Origin: an uncultured Lachnospiraceae bacterium
GTDB lineage: Bacteria; Bacillota; Clostridia; Lachnospirales; Lachnospiraceae
NCBI GenBank assembly: GCA_947589305.1
Contig: CANQAP010000010.1
Location: 1 to 61,694 of the forward strand
Direction: 5' to 3'
Length of the DNA stretch: 61,694 bases
Shown: positions 37,450-46,543 of the stretch, piece by piece
Layout of the letters: every line of letters starts with the position of its first letter
How positions within the stretch are numbered: the stretch's first letter is position 1
Translations under genes and position numbers: made by a program
Notes under the pieces: model-generated
Seen by the model: the letters and a program-made list of their open reading frames with translations, nothing else
The model's database searches: none
Told to the model about the DNA's origin: nothing

Positions 37450-40400
37450 TCATTCAACATGGTAAATCCGTTTTTCTAAATCTGTCAGTTCCTCTTGATC
37501 CACCAATTCTTTTCCCTGTTCAATAAGGTTATCCAAATTCTGATAGGTAAAATACCCGAATCCATTCCTTCTTCCGTTGATATAGATATTCCCGGTAACC
37601 GAGTCCATACATTGGAAACTCGGAACATACGCGATCACGGAATACTCGTCATTCTTTGTCGTGATCAGATAAGCCCCATATATATTTTTCCAGATATATA
37701 GTTCCCGTTCCGGCTCGTATAGCACAGACTCAAATGAGGCATGATCGACTGCTATCTTCTTCACAATTTCCTGCGCCTCTATATCGAATATGGTAATGGA
37801 AGATTCTAAGCCGGAAGCCATGAGAACCGAATCATCTTCGGAAAATTCCAGCATATAGTCGCCCGCCTTCATTTCGAATTTTGTGAATTCCTGCCCGTTA
37901 CTCAAGTCGATCAAATGTATAAAATTATCGGTTCCCCAAACGGCTGCCCACGGATGCTGATTTGCCACCGCCAACGTGACAGAAGGATCGATCGCATCAC
38001 AGACTCCGTATCCCTGTTCTGACATTTCGATTTTCTTTCCGGCATTCACATCAAACACTGCCAACCGCCCATCGTATCCTCTTGCAGCAACATAAGAACC
38101 GTCCGAAGTAATGACAAGCGTTTTCAGGGAGTCGCCTTTGATCACCTGTGATCTGCTCATCTCTAACGTATGAACGATTTTCAATTCGTCAGCGTTAGCG
38201 CAGGCAAAATATTCGCCGTTATCCGAAAACGTCCCTTTGTACTTATAATACGCATAAAAGTCTTCTTCGAGCATTGGAGCGGATTCCTCTTCTTGTCTGG
38301 TGCTAAAACTCCAGCGATGCAAAATTCCGTCTTCTCCGATATAAATCAACGCATTGCCTGCAGGACAGACACTGTAAGAGAGTACCTCCGGAAATTCCTG
38401 TATCACTTCATAGGTTTCCACATCAATCACCGCAAGCCCGTCGTCTGTCAGAGCAACAATGGATTGATGATCCGGTGCAAATACGGCTTCCGTCACATTC
38501 AGATCTAACTGACAAGACTGAAAGGAATCTCCCGTTTTCTGCTCGGAAACTGTAATTTTATCGTCGTTATAATATTGCACGAACAAATAATCACCGCATG
38601 ACTGACAATCGATAATACTCTTTGTACCTGCCACTTCTCCCATGCTCATATACAGCGATGTATCCATGTCGAGAACTGCCATCTCTCCCTCCGTACTGAT
38701 CAATAAAACCATTGATTCTGATATCGGTCTTGCATAAGCCGCCGACATGGACAGAGAGATTTCTTCTACCTCTCCGGTATCCACATGAATCCGCCGCAAG
38801 GCGCTGCCGGAATTGGAGAGCAAAATCGGTTCCTGATAATCTGTATCATCCACCAGATAATACACATCCATTTCCGTTAAGGCATAATCCTGTGTCCAAA
38901 CCTGTTCCAACGTATCCGAACGAAACATGGTAAGGTTGCCGTCCAGCGTCGGCGCATAATCGTTTAACAATGCCGCCACGATCACCTGATCGTTGCCTGC
39001 AAATTTGATATCGGTCAAAAAGTGATCGTTCCATTCCGGATTCTGAAATTCAGTCACAGAATTGTTTTGTAAATCCCAAACCATACAGGAAACTCCCGAT
39101 TCTGTATTAACGCCAAAAACCAGACAGGTCCCGTCCGGACTAAATGCCATGTTGCTCCGCATCTGATATTCTTCTGTCTCTGCTATAATATCTCCGGTCT
39201 GTGCATCTAGCAGAATACATTCGTCTACCGTGATCACTGCAATCTTGTCCTTTTGTCTCGTCAGTAAAGAATCCAAGACAAGACCATCCCATTCCTGCCG
39301 CCAGACTTCCCGATCCTGAATACAATCCCAGCACACCAAACCATCATACATTCCATAGATCAACTGATTGTTGTTGTTAAACGCCAAGGAGAGCCGTTCG
39401 TCCATATTATATTCTTCATCATATTCCGCTTCCAGTTTTATGACCGGCTCTAACGTAGCGGCGTCCCAGACATAAATCTGCTGCATACTGTCTCTGGCAA
39501 CGATCATCATAGCGTCTGACGATGTAATAATCTCTTCCACTTTACCGTCACAGCTTAATTGGGAAACAGCGACAAAATCATTTCCGTTTGCATAGGTATG
39601 AAGTGCATCCGAGAGTGCATACTCCGCTTCCGGCACATATGGTCTGTCATCGGATTCTTCTGATTCCGGAAGGGCTTCCAATGCGATCTTGATCGCTAAC
39701 TCACGATCGCCCTCTCCCAGCAGCCGTTGAGACGTTTCCGCAAGGTAGCGGGATTGATTCTCCTGCTTGATCCGATACTGTCGGTTGATCTGCATGGTGT
39801 TGTACAGACTATAGAGTCCAAATGCCAGAAAGACAGCCGCCAGACCGATACTAAAGCGGATCGCGCGACGCATCTTCCGTTCCCGATCCCGCTGCCGCAG
39901 ATCATCATACCGGCATCCCAGCAGCGGCGCCATGATACGAAGGATTTCCGTCTTTAATTTTTTATTTAGTTCTTTTCTGTCCGCCGCACGGAGATCAGCC
40001 GCAAGCGGTTCCACCGGAATCCGCTCGACCTGCCGGGTTCCGTCCGGTAACTCCCTGATCTGCTCTGCAAACCGGAGCTGTTCCGGAAACGCCTCGTCCG
40101 GTTCTCCCTCGATCAGGACCGCCAGCACATGATCCCTGTCATGTATCTGAATAAACGTCTCGATTTCCTTTTGCACCCAGTATGACTCCGGCGTCCTCGG
40201 AGAGCAGACGACGATCAGATATTCGGAATTTTGCAACGCCATACTGATATTGTCCGCTAGATTACTGGATATCGGCAATTCATCTTTGTCACGAAAAACT
40301 CTGTCTACTTTTTTCTTGCCGGTCTGTTTCTGAATTTGTTTCGGTATATGAAATGTTTCAATCGATTTATGTAGGTTCTCAGCCACATAACTATCCAATT

Positions 40401-40452
40401 CTCCGTGCTTGTAGCTGATAAACGCACTGTACTTTATAGATTCTTCCGCCAC
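37450..40452 (-). CDS. TIR domain - transmembrane - beta-propeller protein
   Basis: 1000-residue protein. The N-terminal TIR domain (about residues 6-140) begins YSAFISYKHGE, has a BB-loop-like DKDELPISS, and carries Glu96 in ESYWVQKEIE at the W+4 position of the NADase-type catalytic glutamate. A basic stretch (RQRDRERKMRRAIR) precedes one TM helix (about 193-212), predicting TIR inside and the rest outside. Next comes a helical linker (SRYLAETSQRLLGEGDRELA) like those before WD40 repeats in STAND proteins. About 680 residues of WD40/PQQ-like beta-propeller repeats follow. The start is GTG 40452 behind GGAGG. It is divergent from the RyR-domain gene. An NAD-consuming signalling or defence sensor is inference. 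Confidence 0.85.
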   Translation of the reverse strand: MAEESIKYSAFISYKHGELDSYVAENLHKSIETFHIPKQIQKQTGKKKVDRVFRDKDELPISSNLADNISMALQNSEYLIVVCSPRTPESYWVQKEIETFIQIHDRDHVLAVLIEGEPDEAFPEQLRFAEQIRELPDGTRQVERIPVEPLAADLRAADRKELNKKLKTEILRIMAPLLGCRYDDLRQRDRERKMRRAIRFSIGLAAVFLAFGLYSLYNTMQINRQYRIKQENQSRYLAETSQRLLGEGDRELAIKIALEALPESEESDDRPYVPEAEYALSDALHTYANGNDFVAVSQLSCDGKVEEIITSSDAMMIVARDSMQQIYVWDAATLEPVIKLEAEYDEEYNMDERLSLAFNNNNQLIYGMYDGLVCWDCIQDREVWRQEWDGLVLDSLLTRQKDKIAVITVDECILLDAQTGDIIAETEEYQMRSNMAFSPDGTCLVFGVNTESGVSCMVWDLQNNSVTEFQNPEWNDHFLTDIKFAGNDQVIVAALLNDYAPTLDGNLTMFRSDTLEQVWTQDYALTEMDVYYLVDDTDYQEPILLSNSGSALRRIHVDTGEVEEISLSMSAAYARPISESMVLLISTEGEMAVLDMDTSLYMSMGEVAGTKSIIDCQSCGDYLFVQYYNDDKITVSEQKTGDSFQSCQLDLNVTEAVFAPDHQSIVALTDDGLAVIDVETYEVIQEFPEVLSYSVCPAGNALIYIGEDGILHRWSFSTRQEEESAPMLEEDFYAYYKYKGTFSDNGEYFACANADELKIVHTLEMSRSQVIKGDSLKTLVITSDGSYVAARGYDGRLAVFDVNAGKKIEMSEQGYGVCDAIDPSVTLAVANQHPWAAVWGTDNFIHLIDLSNGQEFTKFEMKAGDYMLEFSEDDSVLMASGLESSITIFDIEAQEIVKKIAVDHASFESVLYEPERELYIWKNIYGAYLITTKNDEYSVIAYVPSFQCMDSVTGNIYINGRRNGFGYFTYQNLDNLIEQGKELVDQEELTDLEKRIYHVE

Positions 40453-40517
40453 TGTTACCGACCTCCGTTACACAGGTATATTTCTGATTCATTCATGTCT
40501 GTTTCCTACCCTCATAT

Positions 40518-40545
40518 TCTATAATAATTATTTCTCTATCGTCAA
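40518..40545 (-). promoter_or_regulatory. Promoter of the TIR gene
   Basis: Minus strand: -35 TTGACG (40545-40540), 16-nt spacer, -10 TATAGA (40523-40518), 66 nt before the GTG start. Confidence 0.6.
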
Positions 40546-40629
40546 TCGCATTACAACCGGCATTTCTTACGATTTTCCTACATCTTCGTTACGTTCTTTA
40601 CGATTCCAGCCAATACCCAGTAGAAAACA

Positions 40630-40658
40630 TAGCCAAGGTTCTGTTTTTATTGTATACT
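40630..40658 (+). promoter_or_regulatory. Candidate promoter of the RyR-domain gene
   Basis: -35 TAGCCA (40630-40635, weak), 17-nt spacer, -10 TATACT (40653-40658), 51 nt before the start. Together with the TIR promoter it makes a divergent control region of about 255 nt. Confidence 0.45.
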
Positions 40659-40708
40659 AACCATAAGATCGGCATGTGGAATGCCCGTTGTCAAGAGAGG
40701 ACCATCCT

Positions 40709-42172
40709 ATGAAAACAAAACGAACCAAAATACTGTATATCACATTATTCTGCCTGCCGTTTATACTGGGATTCATCGGCAATTACAAAAGCGGAAATTC
40801 TGTCCTAGACTCGTTATATGGAGCGCTTTGCATCTATGTCATGGAACTACAGATCCATCCGGAAAATTTTCTTTCCGAACTTGCACGCTGGACAGCTCCT
40901 CTGATGACAGCGAGCGGCGTCTTTATGGCATTCCAGCAAATCCGCCGCCTTGTCACAAACCGTATCCGCGGCAAAAATCCGAACTCCGTTGCCATCTACG
41001 GCGACAGCCCATACATTGACGCTCTGATCGATCAACTGGGCAAATTGGGAATCCAAGGCGCATTGGATGATTTGTCAGACGGGATTGATAAAGCAGGCAA
41101 ATACATCATTTTATTCAATCAGGATCATGATGGTCTTGCATTTTATGAGAAATACAAGAACCATTTTAATCACGGTCAGGTCTATCTGCATTTAAATACC
41201 ATTATGCCGCAGAGCATTCAGGATGCTAATCTGACGGTATTTAACCTCATTGAAAACACCGCCCGTATTTACTGGGATACTTTCAGTCTGGCAGAGGATT
41301 TTGCCAATCATCATCTGAACCTGAAAATCGGCATTATCGGTTTTGACAGTCTGGGACAGAATATTCTGACATACGGACTATTAAATAATATTTATTCTGT
41401 CAGCCAGCATTTGGAATACCATATTTGGGGAGATGCTTCCGACTATCAGAGTATACATACACAGCTTCATCAACTCGCACCGGACGAGATTATATTCCAT
41501 AAAGGTACATGGAGTCAAAATCTAGATATCATCAATTCATTAGACCGCCTGATCCTTTGCGAATCATCCGAGCAGAACATGGAGATCCTCAGTATGCTTC
41601 TTACCTTCAGCACCTGCCGCAAGATTCATGTGAGCGATTATTATAATCAGATCATTCCGTCCCTGTTTTGGCAGGACGGCATCCAAGTATTCGGTTGTGC
41701 TGAAACCATTATCAATGTGGAACATATTTTCAAGGAAAGTCTGTTAGCGGATGCAAAAGCGTTTAACCATTATTATGCAAAGAAATATCAGGGATGTCCG
41801 GATACCGAAGAAGCAAAAGAAGCGGCATTCCGGTCACTGGACAGCTTTACCCGCTATTCCAATATCGCTTCCGCCGACTATCAGAAAGTACGGGAAAAAA
41901 TGATCGCCATCCTTCAGGAACCGGATGAATCCATTGCCGACACCGTCATCCGCAACCGTATGCTGCTCGCAGAACTCGAGCATATCCGCTGGTGCCGGTA
42001 TCACTACCTGAATAACTGGAGGTACGGCATTCCGGAAAACGGAAAAGCGAAAGACGCCGCCCAACGTATCCATACCGATCTAGTGCCTTTTCAAGAGTTA
42101 GACGATGATGATAAGAGTAAAGATTTAGCCGCTATTTATACAATGTTTGGTCTTTCGGCAGAAGGGCTGTAA
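40709..42172 (+). CDS. Two-TM protein with Rossmann (TrkA-N-like) domains and C-terminal RyR domain
   Basis: 487-residue protein. Two hydrophobic helices (about 8-25 and 58-78) flank a short loop (SVLDSLYGALCIYVM) that could be a re-entrant pore, giving a two-TM-channel look. Two Rossmann-like stretches follow (SVAIYGDSPYIDAL near 96, LKIGIIGFDSLGQNIL near 210). The C-terminal ~70 residues match the ryanodine-receptor RyR domain: ELEHIRWCRYHYL and, about 20 residues later, HTDLVPFQELDDDDKSKD. The start is ATG 40709 with AGAGAGG upstream. It is divergent from the TIR gene and overlaps the maf 3' end by 37 nt. A ligand-gated channel is inference; the RyR call is the firmest part. Confidence 0.82.
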   Translation: MKTKRTKILYITLFCLPFILGFIGNYKSGNSVLDSLYGALCIYVMELQIHPENFLSELARWTAPLMTASGVFMAFQQIRRLVTNRIRGKNPNSVAIYGDSPYIDALIDQLGKLGIQGALDDLSDGIDKAGKYIILFNQDHDGLAFYEKYKNHFNHGQVYLHLNTIMPQSIQDANLTVFNLIENTARIYWDTFSLAEDFANHHLNLKIGIIGFDSLGQNILTYGLLNNIYSVSQHLEYHIWGDASDYQSIHTQLHQLAPDEIIFHKGTWSQNLDIINSLDRLILCESSEQNMEILSMLLTFSTCRKIHVSDYYNQIIPSLFWQDGIQVFGCAETIINVEHIFKESLLADAKAFNHYYAKKYQGCPDTEEAKEAAFRSLDSFTRYSNIASADYQKVREKMIAILQEPDESIADTVIRNRMLLAELEHIRWCRYHYLNNWRYGIPENGKAKDAAQRIHTDLVPFQELDDDDKSKDLAAIYTMFGLSAEGL

Positions 42173-42795
42173 GCGTTCCACAATCCTAAACGTTTGCATT
42201 CCTGATAGAGTCTGGCGATGGGCAGTCCGACTACATTGTTATAATCGCCTGCAATCGATTTTACATGTATGCCGAACCGTGTCTGTATGCCATATGCGCC
42301 TGCTTTGTCCATACAATCTCCGGTCGCTACATAATCCAAGATCTCCTGCCGGCTCATCGGATAAAAGGTCACATCCGTCTGTTCATAAAACCTATCCCTA
42401 TGCTGACCGTCCGCTGCATTCCAGACCAGTGCCACACCGGTATACACCTGATGGGTGTTCCCCTGAAGACATTCCAACATTGCTGCCGCCTCTTCCGATG
42501 AGCGCGGCTTGCCCAAGATGGAGGTCTGATACGCCACCACGGTATCTGCACCGATCACCAGAAGCGGCGTTTGACTGTCCTGCCTGCCATCCGTCAGTTG
42601 CTCATACACATTCTCCGCTTTTTGCATAGCCAGTTCCTGAACGATCTCCCATGGAGTCTGTGCAGTCATCTGCTCTTCTTCCCGAGACGGTATGACATCA
42701 AAGGACAGACCTGCCTGCGTCAGCAGTTCCTTCCGTCTTGGTGATTGGGACGCCAGTACGATCCTTCTGGCAGATATTTCTGTATGTACCTGCAT
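42136..42795 (-). CDS. maf: Maf-family nucleoside triphosphate pyrophosphatase
   Basis: 219-residue house-cleaning enzyme hydrolysing dTTP/UTP or modified pyrimidine triphosphates. Motifs: IVLASQSPRRKELL, the catalytic region VIGADTVVAY, and KPRSSEEAAAML. The last 12 codons overlap the convergent RyR gene on the other strand. Start ATG 42795 follows AAGGAGAGG. Associated in other Firmicutes with septum/cell-shape genes, but none is adjacent here. Confidence 0.95.
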   Translation of the reverse strand: MQVHTEISARRIVLASQSPRRKELLTQAGLSFDVIPSREEEQMTAQTPWEIVQELAMQKAENVYEQLTDGRQDSQTPLLVIGADTVVAYQTSILGKPRSSEEAAAMLECLQGNTHQVYTGVALVWNAADGQHRDRFYEQTDVTFYPMSRQEILDYVATGDCMDKAGAYGIQTRFGIHVKSIAGDYNNVVGLPIARLYQECKRLGLWNAYSPSAERPNIV

Positions 42796-42823
42796 TTCTT
42801 CCTCTCCTTACTGCTATTTAAAA

Positions 42824-42852
42824 TTGCAATCTATCTTCATTCGCGATACAAT
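42824..42852 (+). promoter_or_regulatory. Promoter of the aminotransferase gene
   Basis: -35 TTGCAA (42824-42829), 17-nt spacer, -10 TACAAT (42847-42852), 61 nt before the start codon. Confidence 0.75.
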
Positions 42853-42913
42853 AAAACCAGTGTGAAACGGCAAAATGCCAAGCATCCAAAACTACATATA
42901 AAGGAGAATGACC

Positions 42914-44098
42914 ATGTTATCACAACACTATATCGATATGACCTCGCAAAAGTCCGCCATCCGGGAATTGTTCGACTATGGTTCCAAGCGGGCAAAAGAA
43001 ATCGGATATGAAAATGTTTTTGATTACAGCCTCGGCAATCCGAGCGTACCGACCCCTCAGGAATTTACCGACGCTCTTTTGAATTGTATACAGACCATGG
43101 ACCCTGTCGCTCTTCACGGATACAGTCCGAGTCTGGGAATCCCTTCCGTTCGTCAGGCAATCGCCGATTCGTTAAACCGACGGTTTCAGATGAAATTTCA
43201 AATGGAAGATATCTTTATGTCGGTCGGCGCCGCAGGAGCCATCGCCCATGCAGTGCGAGCCGTTACGATCGCCGGTGATGAAGTCATTACCTTTGCGCCA
43301 TTCTTTCCGGAATACTATCATTATGTCAACCAGACAGGCGCCGTTTTAAAAGTCGTTCCGGCAGATACCGCCAGTTTTCAGATCAACTTTGAAGCCTTTG
43401 AAGAAATGATCTCGCCAAAAACCATGGCAGTATTGATCAATACCCCGAATAATCCTTCCGGCATTGTATACTCTACTGCCACGATCGATACGTTAGCGTC
43501 TATTCTGACTGCAAAATCCCAAGAATACGGACACCCGATCTATATTATTTCCGACGAACCGTATCGGGAAATCGTCTTTCAGGGCGTCGATGCGCCGTTC
43601 GTCGCAAAACATTATGACGATACCATCATCTGCTATTCTTTCAGTAAATCCGTCTCCCTGCCGGGTGAACGTATCGGCTATGTAGCCGTCAATCCGGCTT
43701 GCAAAGACGCCGCTCTGATCGTAGATATGTGCGGACAGATTTCCCGCGGGATCGGTCATAATTGCCCGCCGTCCCTGATTCAGTTGGCGATCACCAGCGT
43801 ACTGGATATCACATCCGATCTCTCCGTATATGAGGAGAACAAAAACATCCTGTATCGGGAGCTTACACGCATCGGCTTTGAGATCGTAGAACCGGGCGGC
43901 ACCTTCTATATGTTCCCTAAAGCATTGGAAGCTGACGCCAACGCATTCTGCGAACGGGCAAAACAACATGACCTGCTTTTAGTTCCTAGCGATACGTTCG
44001 GCTGCGCCGGACATTTCCGAATCTGCTACTGCATTCCGACGGAAAAAGTCTTACGCTCGATCCCGGTCTTTGAAGCCTTAGCAAACGAATATCATTAA
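42914..44098 (+). CDS. PLP-dependent class I/II aminotransferase
   Basis: 394-residue fold-type I enzyme. Motifs: YSLGNPSVPTP near the N-terminus, NTPNNPSGIVYS, ISDEPYREI with the PLP-pyridine Asp, and SFSKSVSLPGERIGY with the Schiff-base Lys. It resembles aspartate/alanine-type aminotransferases; the amino-acid substrate cannot be told. The start is ATG 42914: AAGGAG lies 7 nt before it but only 1 nt before the ATG at 42908. Monocistronic, with its own promoter. Confidence 0.93.
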   Translation: MLSQHYIDMTSQKSAIRELFDYGSKRAKEIGYENVFDYSLGNPSVPTPQEFTDALLNCIQTMDPVALHGYSPSLGIPSVRQAIADSLNRRFQMKFQMEDIFMSVGAAGAIAHAVRAVTIAGDEVITFAPFFPEYYHYVNQTGAVLKVVPADTASFQINFEAFEEMISPKTMAVLINTPNNPSGIVYSTATIDTLASILTAKSQEYGHPIYIISDEPYREIVFQGVDAPFVAKHYDDTIICYSFSKSVSLPGERIGYVAVNPACKDAALIVDMCGQISRGIGHNCPPSLIQLAITSVLDITSDLSVYEENKNILYRELTRIGFEIVEPGGTFYMFPKALEADANAFCERAKQHDLLLVPSDTFGCAGHFRICYCIPTEKVLRSIPVFEALANEYH

Positions 44099-44116
44099 TC
44101 TGAGAAAGCATCAACA

Positions 44117-44758
44117 TTACAGCTTCATATAGCCGTAACTGTTGACGATCGCATCCAGTTTCTGACCTGCCTTGCAATACGGACACTCTGTATGCGGGTA
44201 GGTCTGATACTCTGGAAAATCATCCAGTTTGAAAATGGAATGAATCTCTACCCCGTTGATCTCATCTGCTGCCGAGAACAAGGAAGAAACCCCTGCCACA
44301 CTGCCTCCGTAGTATTCAATACATTCTAACGCCCGCTCTATAGTCCGTCCGGTAGTTGCCGTTGCGAGCAACAGCAATACATGCTTATTGCGGATCATAG
44401 GCTGTAAATTATCACGAAATACCAGTTGTCCCATGGAATTCATTTCCGGTGAGATCACATAGATCGTCTGATGTGCATTCATGGACATAAAGCCTGCTGC
44501 CGTCAGTTCTTCCGCCAGATAGGCACCGATCACATCCGTTCCGTCCATACAGACAATCGTATCGACTACCGTACTGTTCACATATTCATGAACGATGGAT
44601 TTTGCCGCTGCCAACGCCATACTTTGACGGGTCTTTAACGTCGTCATATCCATGTAATAATTGATGTGCGAGTGATTGGTAGCAAAATGCCCCGGAATGA
44701 TCTTTACCGATAAAAAATTATTATACTGAGAGTATACTTTGATCGCCTTGTCTTCCAT
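44117..44758 (-). CDS. Phosphoribosyltransferase-like protein (type I PRTase)
   Basis: 213-residue protein with a type I PRTase fold: VDTIVCMDGTDVIGAYLAEE in the core and a PRPP-loop-like segment HVLLLLATATTGRTIERAL (about 126-144), in which the usual acidic pair before TATTG is replaced by Leu-Leu-Ala. It ends with a CPYCKAGQKLD segment (Cys pair) and a short aromatic tail. Orotate phosphoribosyltransferases are the closest relatives I recognise, but the degenerate loop makes the reaction uncertain. AAGGAGG precedes ATG 44758. It is divergent from the LUD gene. Confidence 0.7.
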   Translation of the reverse strand: MEDKAIKVYSQYNNFLSVKIIPGHFATNHSHINYYMDMTTLKTRQSMALAAAKSIVHEYVNSTVVDTIVCMDGTDVIGAYLAEELTAAGFMSMNAHQTIYVISPEMNSMGQLVFRDNLQPMIRNKHVLLLLATATTGRTIERALECIEYYGGSVAGVSSLFSAADEINGVEIHSIFKLDDFPEYQTYPHTECPYCKAGQKLDAIVNSYGYMKL

Positions 44759-44834
44759 ATTGCAACCTCCTTGGTCTCCAAATCGTTATCTTTATCTTAC
44801 GCTTTTTTTTCTGCATTGTAAAGCATTGCTGATA

Positions 44835-44863
44835 TTGAGATTCCGTTTTCGGAATGGTATACT
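44835..44863 (+). promoter_or_regulatory. Promoter of the LUD gene with a palindrome in the spacer
   Basis: -35 TTGAGA (44835-44840), 17-nt spacer, -10 TATACT (44858-44863, preceded by TGG). The spacer contains the inverted repeat ATTCCG-TTTT-CGGAAT (44840-44855), a likely repressor operator. Confidence 0.7.
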
Positions 44864-44911
44864 GAATATCAAAAGACAAAATCATATATCACATTTGAAA
44901 GGAGTCCGAAT

Positions 44912-45550
44912 ATGTCATTACCAAAACATGAATTCTACAGCCGTCAGGCGGCTACGATCATCAAGAATTTAGAAAAACGAAATATGGAAGGTTATTATTG
45001 TCCGGATGCCGCAACAGCCGTACAGACCGCGCTGTCGCTGATGCCGGAATCTTCGGTTATCAGTTGGGGCGGTTCCATGACGATAGAAGAAACCGGGCTG
45101 ATGGAACAGCTTCGCAGCCGGAACTACACCCTGATCGACCGCATGACCGCGACCACACCGGAAGAACGGCGGGAAATATATGCCAAAGCAACCTTAGCGG
45201 ATTACTATCTGATGAGTACCAATGCGATCACCCTAGACGGTCAGTTAGTCAATATCGACGGTGCCGGAAACCGCGTTGCCTGTCTGATCCATGGTCCGGA
45301 ACACGTGATCATCCTCGCCGGCATGAATAAGGTCTGCCCGGATGTCGAATCGGCATTCAAACGCATCAAGAATTCCGCTACCCCACCGAATACGATTCGT
45401 CTCGACTGTAAAACCCCTTGCTCGGTCTCCGGCGTCTGCGGCAACTGCCTTTCGCCGGAAACCATTTGTTGTCAGGAAGTCATTACCCGGTATTCACGGG
45501 TGAAAGGTCGGATCAAGGTGATTTTGATCGGGGAGGAATTCGGTTTTTGA
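44912..45550 (+). CDS. LUD-domain protein (LutC/DUF162-like)
   Basis: 212-residue protein of the lactate-utilisation (LUD) fold. Recognisable parts: SVISWGGSMTIEETGL, DYYLMSTNAITLDGQLVNIDG (quoted as ADYYLMSTNAI and DGQLVNIDGAGNRV) and GPEHVIILAGMNKV. A cysteine-rich tail (CKTPCSVSGVCGNCLSPETICC) could bind metal. Family members act in lactate oxidation or as stand-alone proteins of unknown role; no lutA/lutB is nearby, so this is a stand-alone type. GAAAGGAG precedes ATG 44912. Confidence 0.88.
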   Translation: MSLPKHEFYSRQAATIIKNLEKRNMEGYYCPDAATAVQTALSLMPESSVISWGGSMTIEETGLMEQLRSRNYTLIDRMTATTPEERREIYAKATLADYYLMSTNAITLDGQLVNIDGAGNRVACLIHGPEHVIILAGMNKVCPDVESAFKRIKNSATPPNTIRLDCKTPCSVSGVCGNCLSPETICCQEVITRYSRVKGRIKVILIGEEFGF

Positions 45551-45570
45551 TCCGGCATCTTCCCGTAAGT

Positions 45571-46326
45571 TCAAAACGATTGACTGATATACGGAACTGC
45601 TAAATGCAGATAGGTCATGTCCTCCTCCTCGTCATAGGTAATGGCGAGATTGACGTTGATCTTCTTACCGTTCTGATATACCAGACGATCAAACTGATTG
45701 GTGTATCCGTAGACACAGTAAAAATTGTCATTGTCCAATTCTTCCACGATGGAAGCATGCAGACCTTTCAATACATGATCGACCAGTTCCTTACGGCGGG
45801 CATCGGAAAGAGTGCCTGCCGTTTTTCCTTTTACATATACGTTGAGCGTCGGCTCCATGCCGATTTCCTGATAAATATCCTCTATCATTTCTTTGCACTC
45901 CATCGCATATTCCATATCGTCATATATGGTAATATCACATAAAATGCTTTGTTTGGTAACAGTCTCCCGCCGCTCGTTTTTTGAGTCGAGACTCACGATC
46001 TGAATGACCGTTTTGCCATATTTCCCGTTTTTCGTCAAAGTGGTTTCCCGATAGGAATCCCCCTCAGACGCAGTAATCTCGTACCCTTCTGTAATACCCA
46101 GCCGCTTTGCCAGATTCTGCAGCATGGTCTGTTTGGTGGTTCCCGCAAGCTCCATTTCTCCAAAGTCGCCATAAGCACTGATACACGCCTCGACCGGAAT
46201 GGCATCACTATTGCTGAATGCTTCCACAACCTCCCGTCTGGTATCAAAATCCCGATTGATGAGAAGCTGCACGATGACCGCCAGCCAAATTAACGCAAGG
46301 ACTGAAATTTTTCCCGATGTTTTCAT
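45571..46326 (-). CDS. YwmB-like exported protein
   Basis: 251-residue protein with one N-terminal membrane anchor/signal (ISVLALIWLAVIVQLLI) and a two-lobed alpha/beta body. It resembles YwmB (TATA-box-binding-like fold, DUF1779) of Bacillus. The position supports this: ywmB lies downstream of the ATP synthase operon in B. subtilis, and here the gene follows atpC. Function unknown. AGGAGG precedes ATG 46326. It may have its own promoter in the ~215-nt gap after atpC. Confidence 0.72.
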   Translation of the reverse strand: MKTSGKISVLALIWLAVIVQLLINRDFDTRREVVEAFSNSDAIPVEACISAYGDFGEMELAGTTKQTMLQNLAKRLGITEGYEITASEGDSYRETTLTKNGKYGKTVIQIVSLDSKNERRETVTKQSILCDITIYDDMEYAMECKEMIEDIYQEIGMEPTLNVYVKGKTAGTLSDARRKELVDHVLKGLHASIVEELDNDNFYCVYGYTNQFDRLVYQNGKKINVNLAITYDEEEDMTYLHLAVPYISQSF

Positions 46327-46543
46327 ACTTACCTCCTATTATAGGAATGCGGTTGATCCCGCATTCCGTCCATATGTTTCCAAAAGTTCCAAAGAATGTA
46401 TTTCTTTAGTTCAAGTATGGACAGACTTTGGCAGTTTATACCTGTGAATCATCAGGGAATCTCTTCTACACAAAACAACGGCTCCTTTTGCATCTGCAAA
46501 GAAGCCGTCGTGTATGGTCGTAATAATGACCGATATTCTATTA

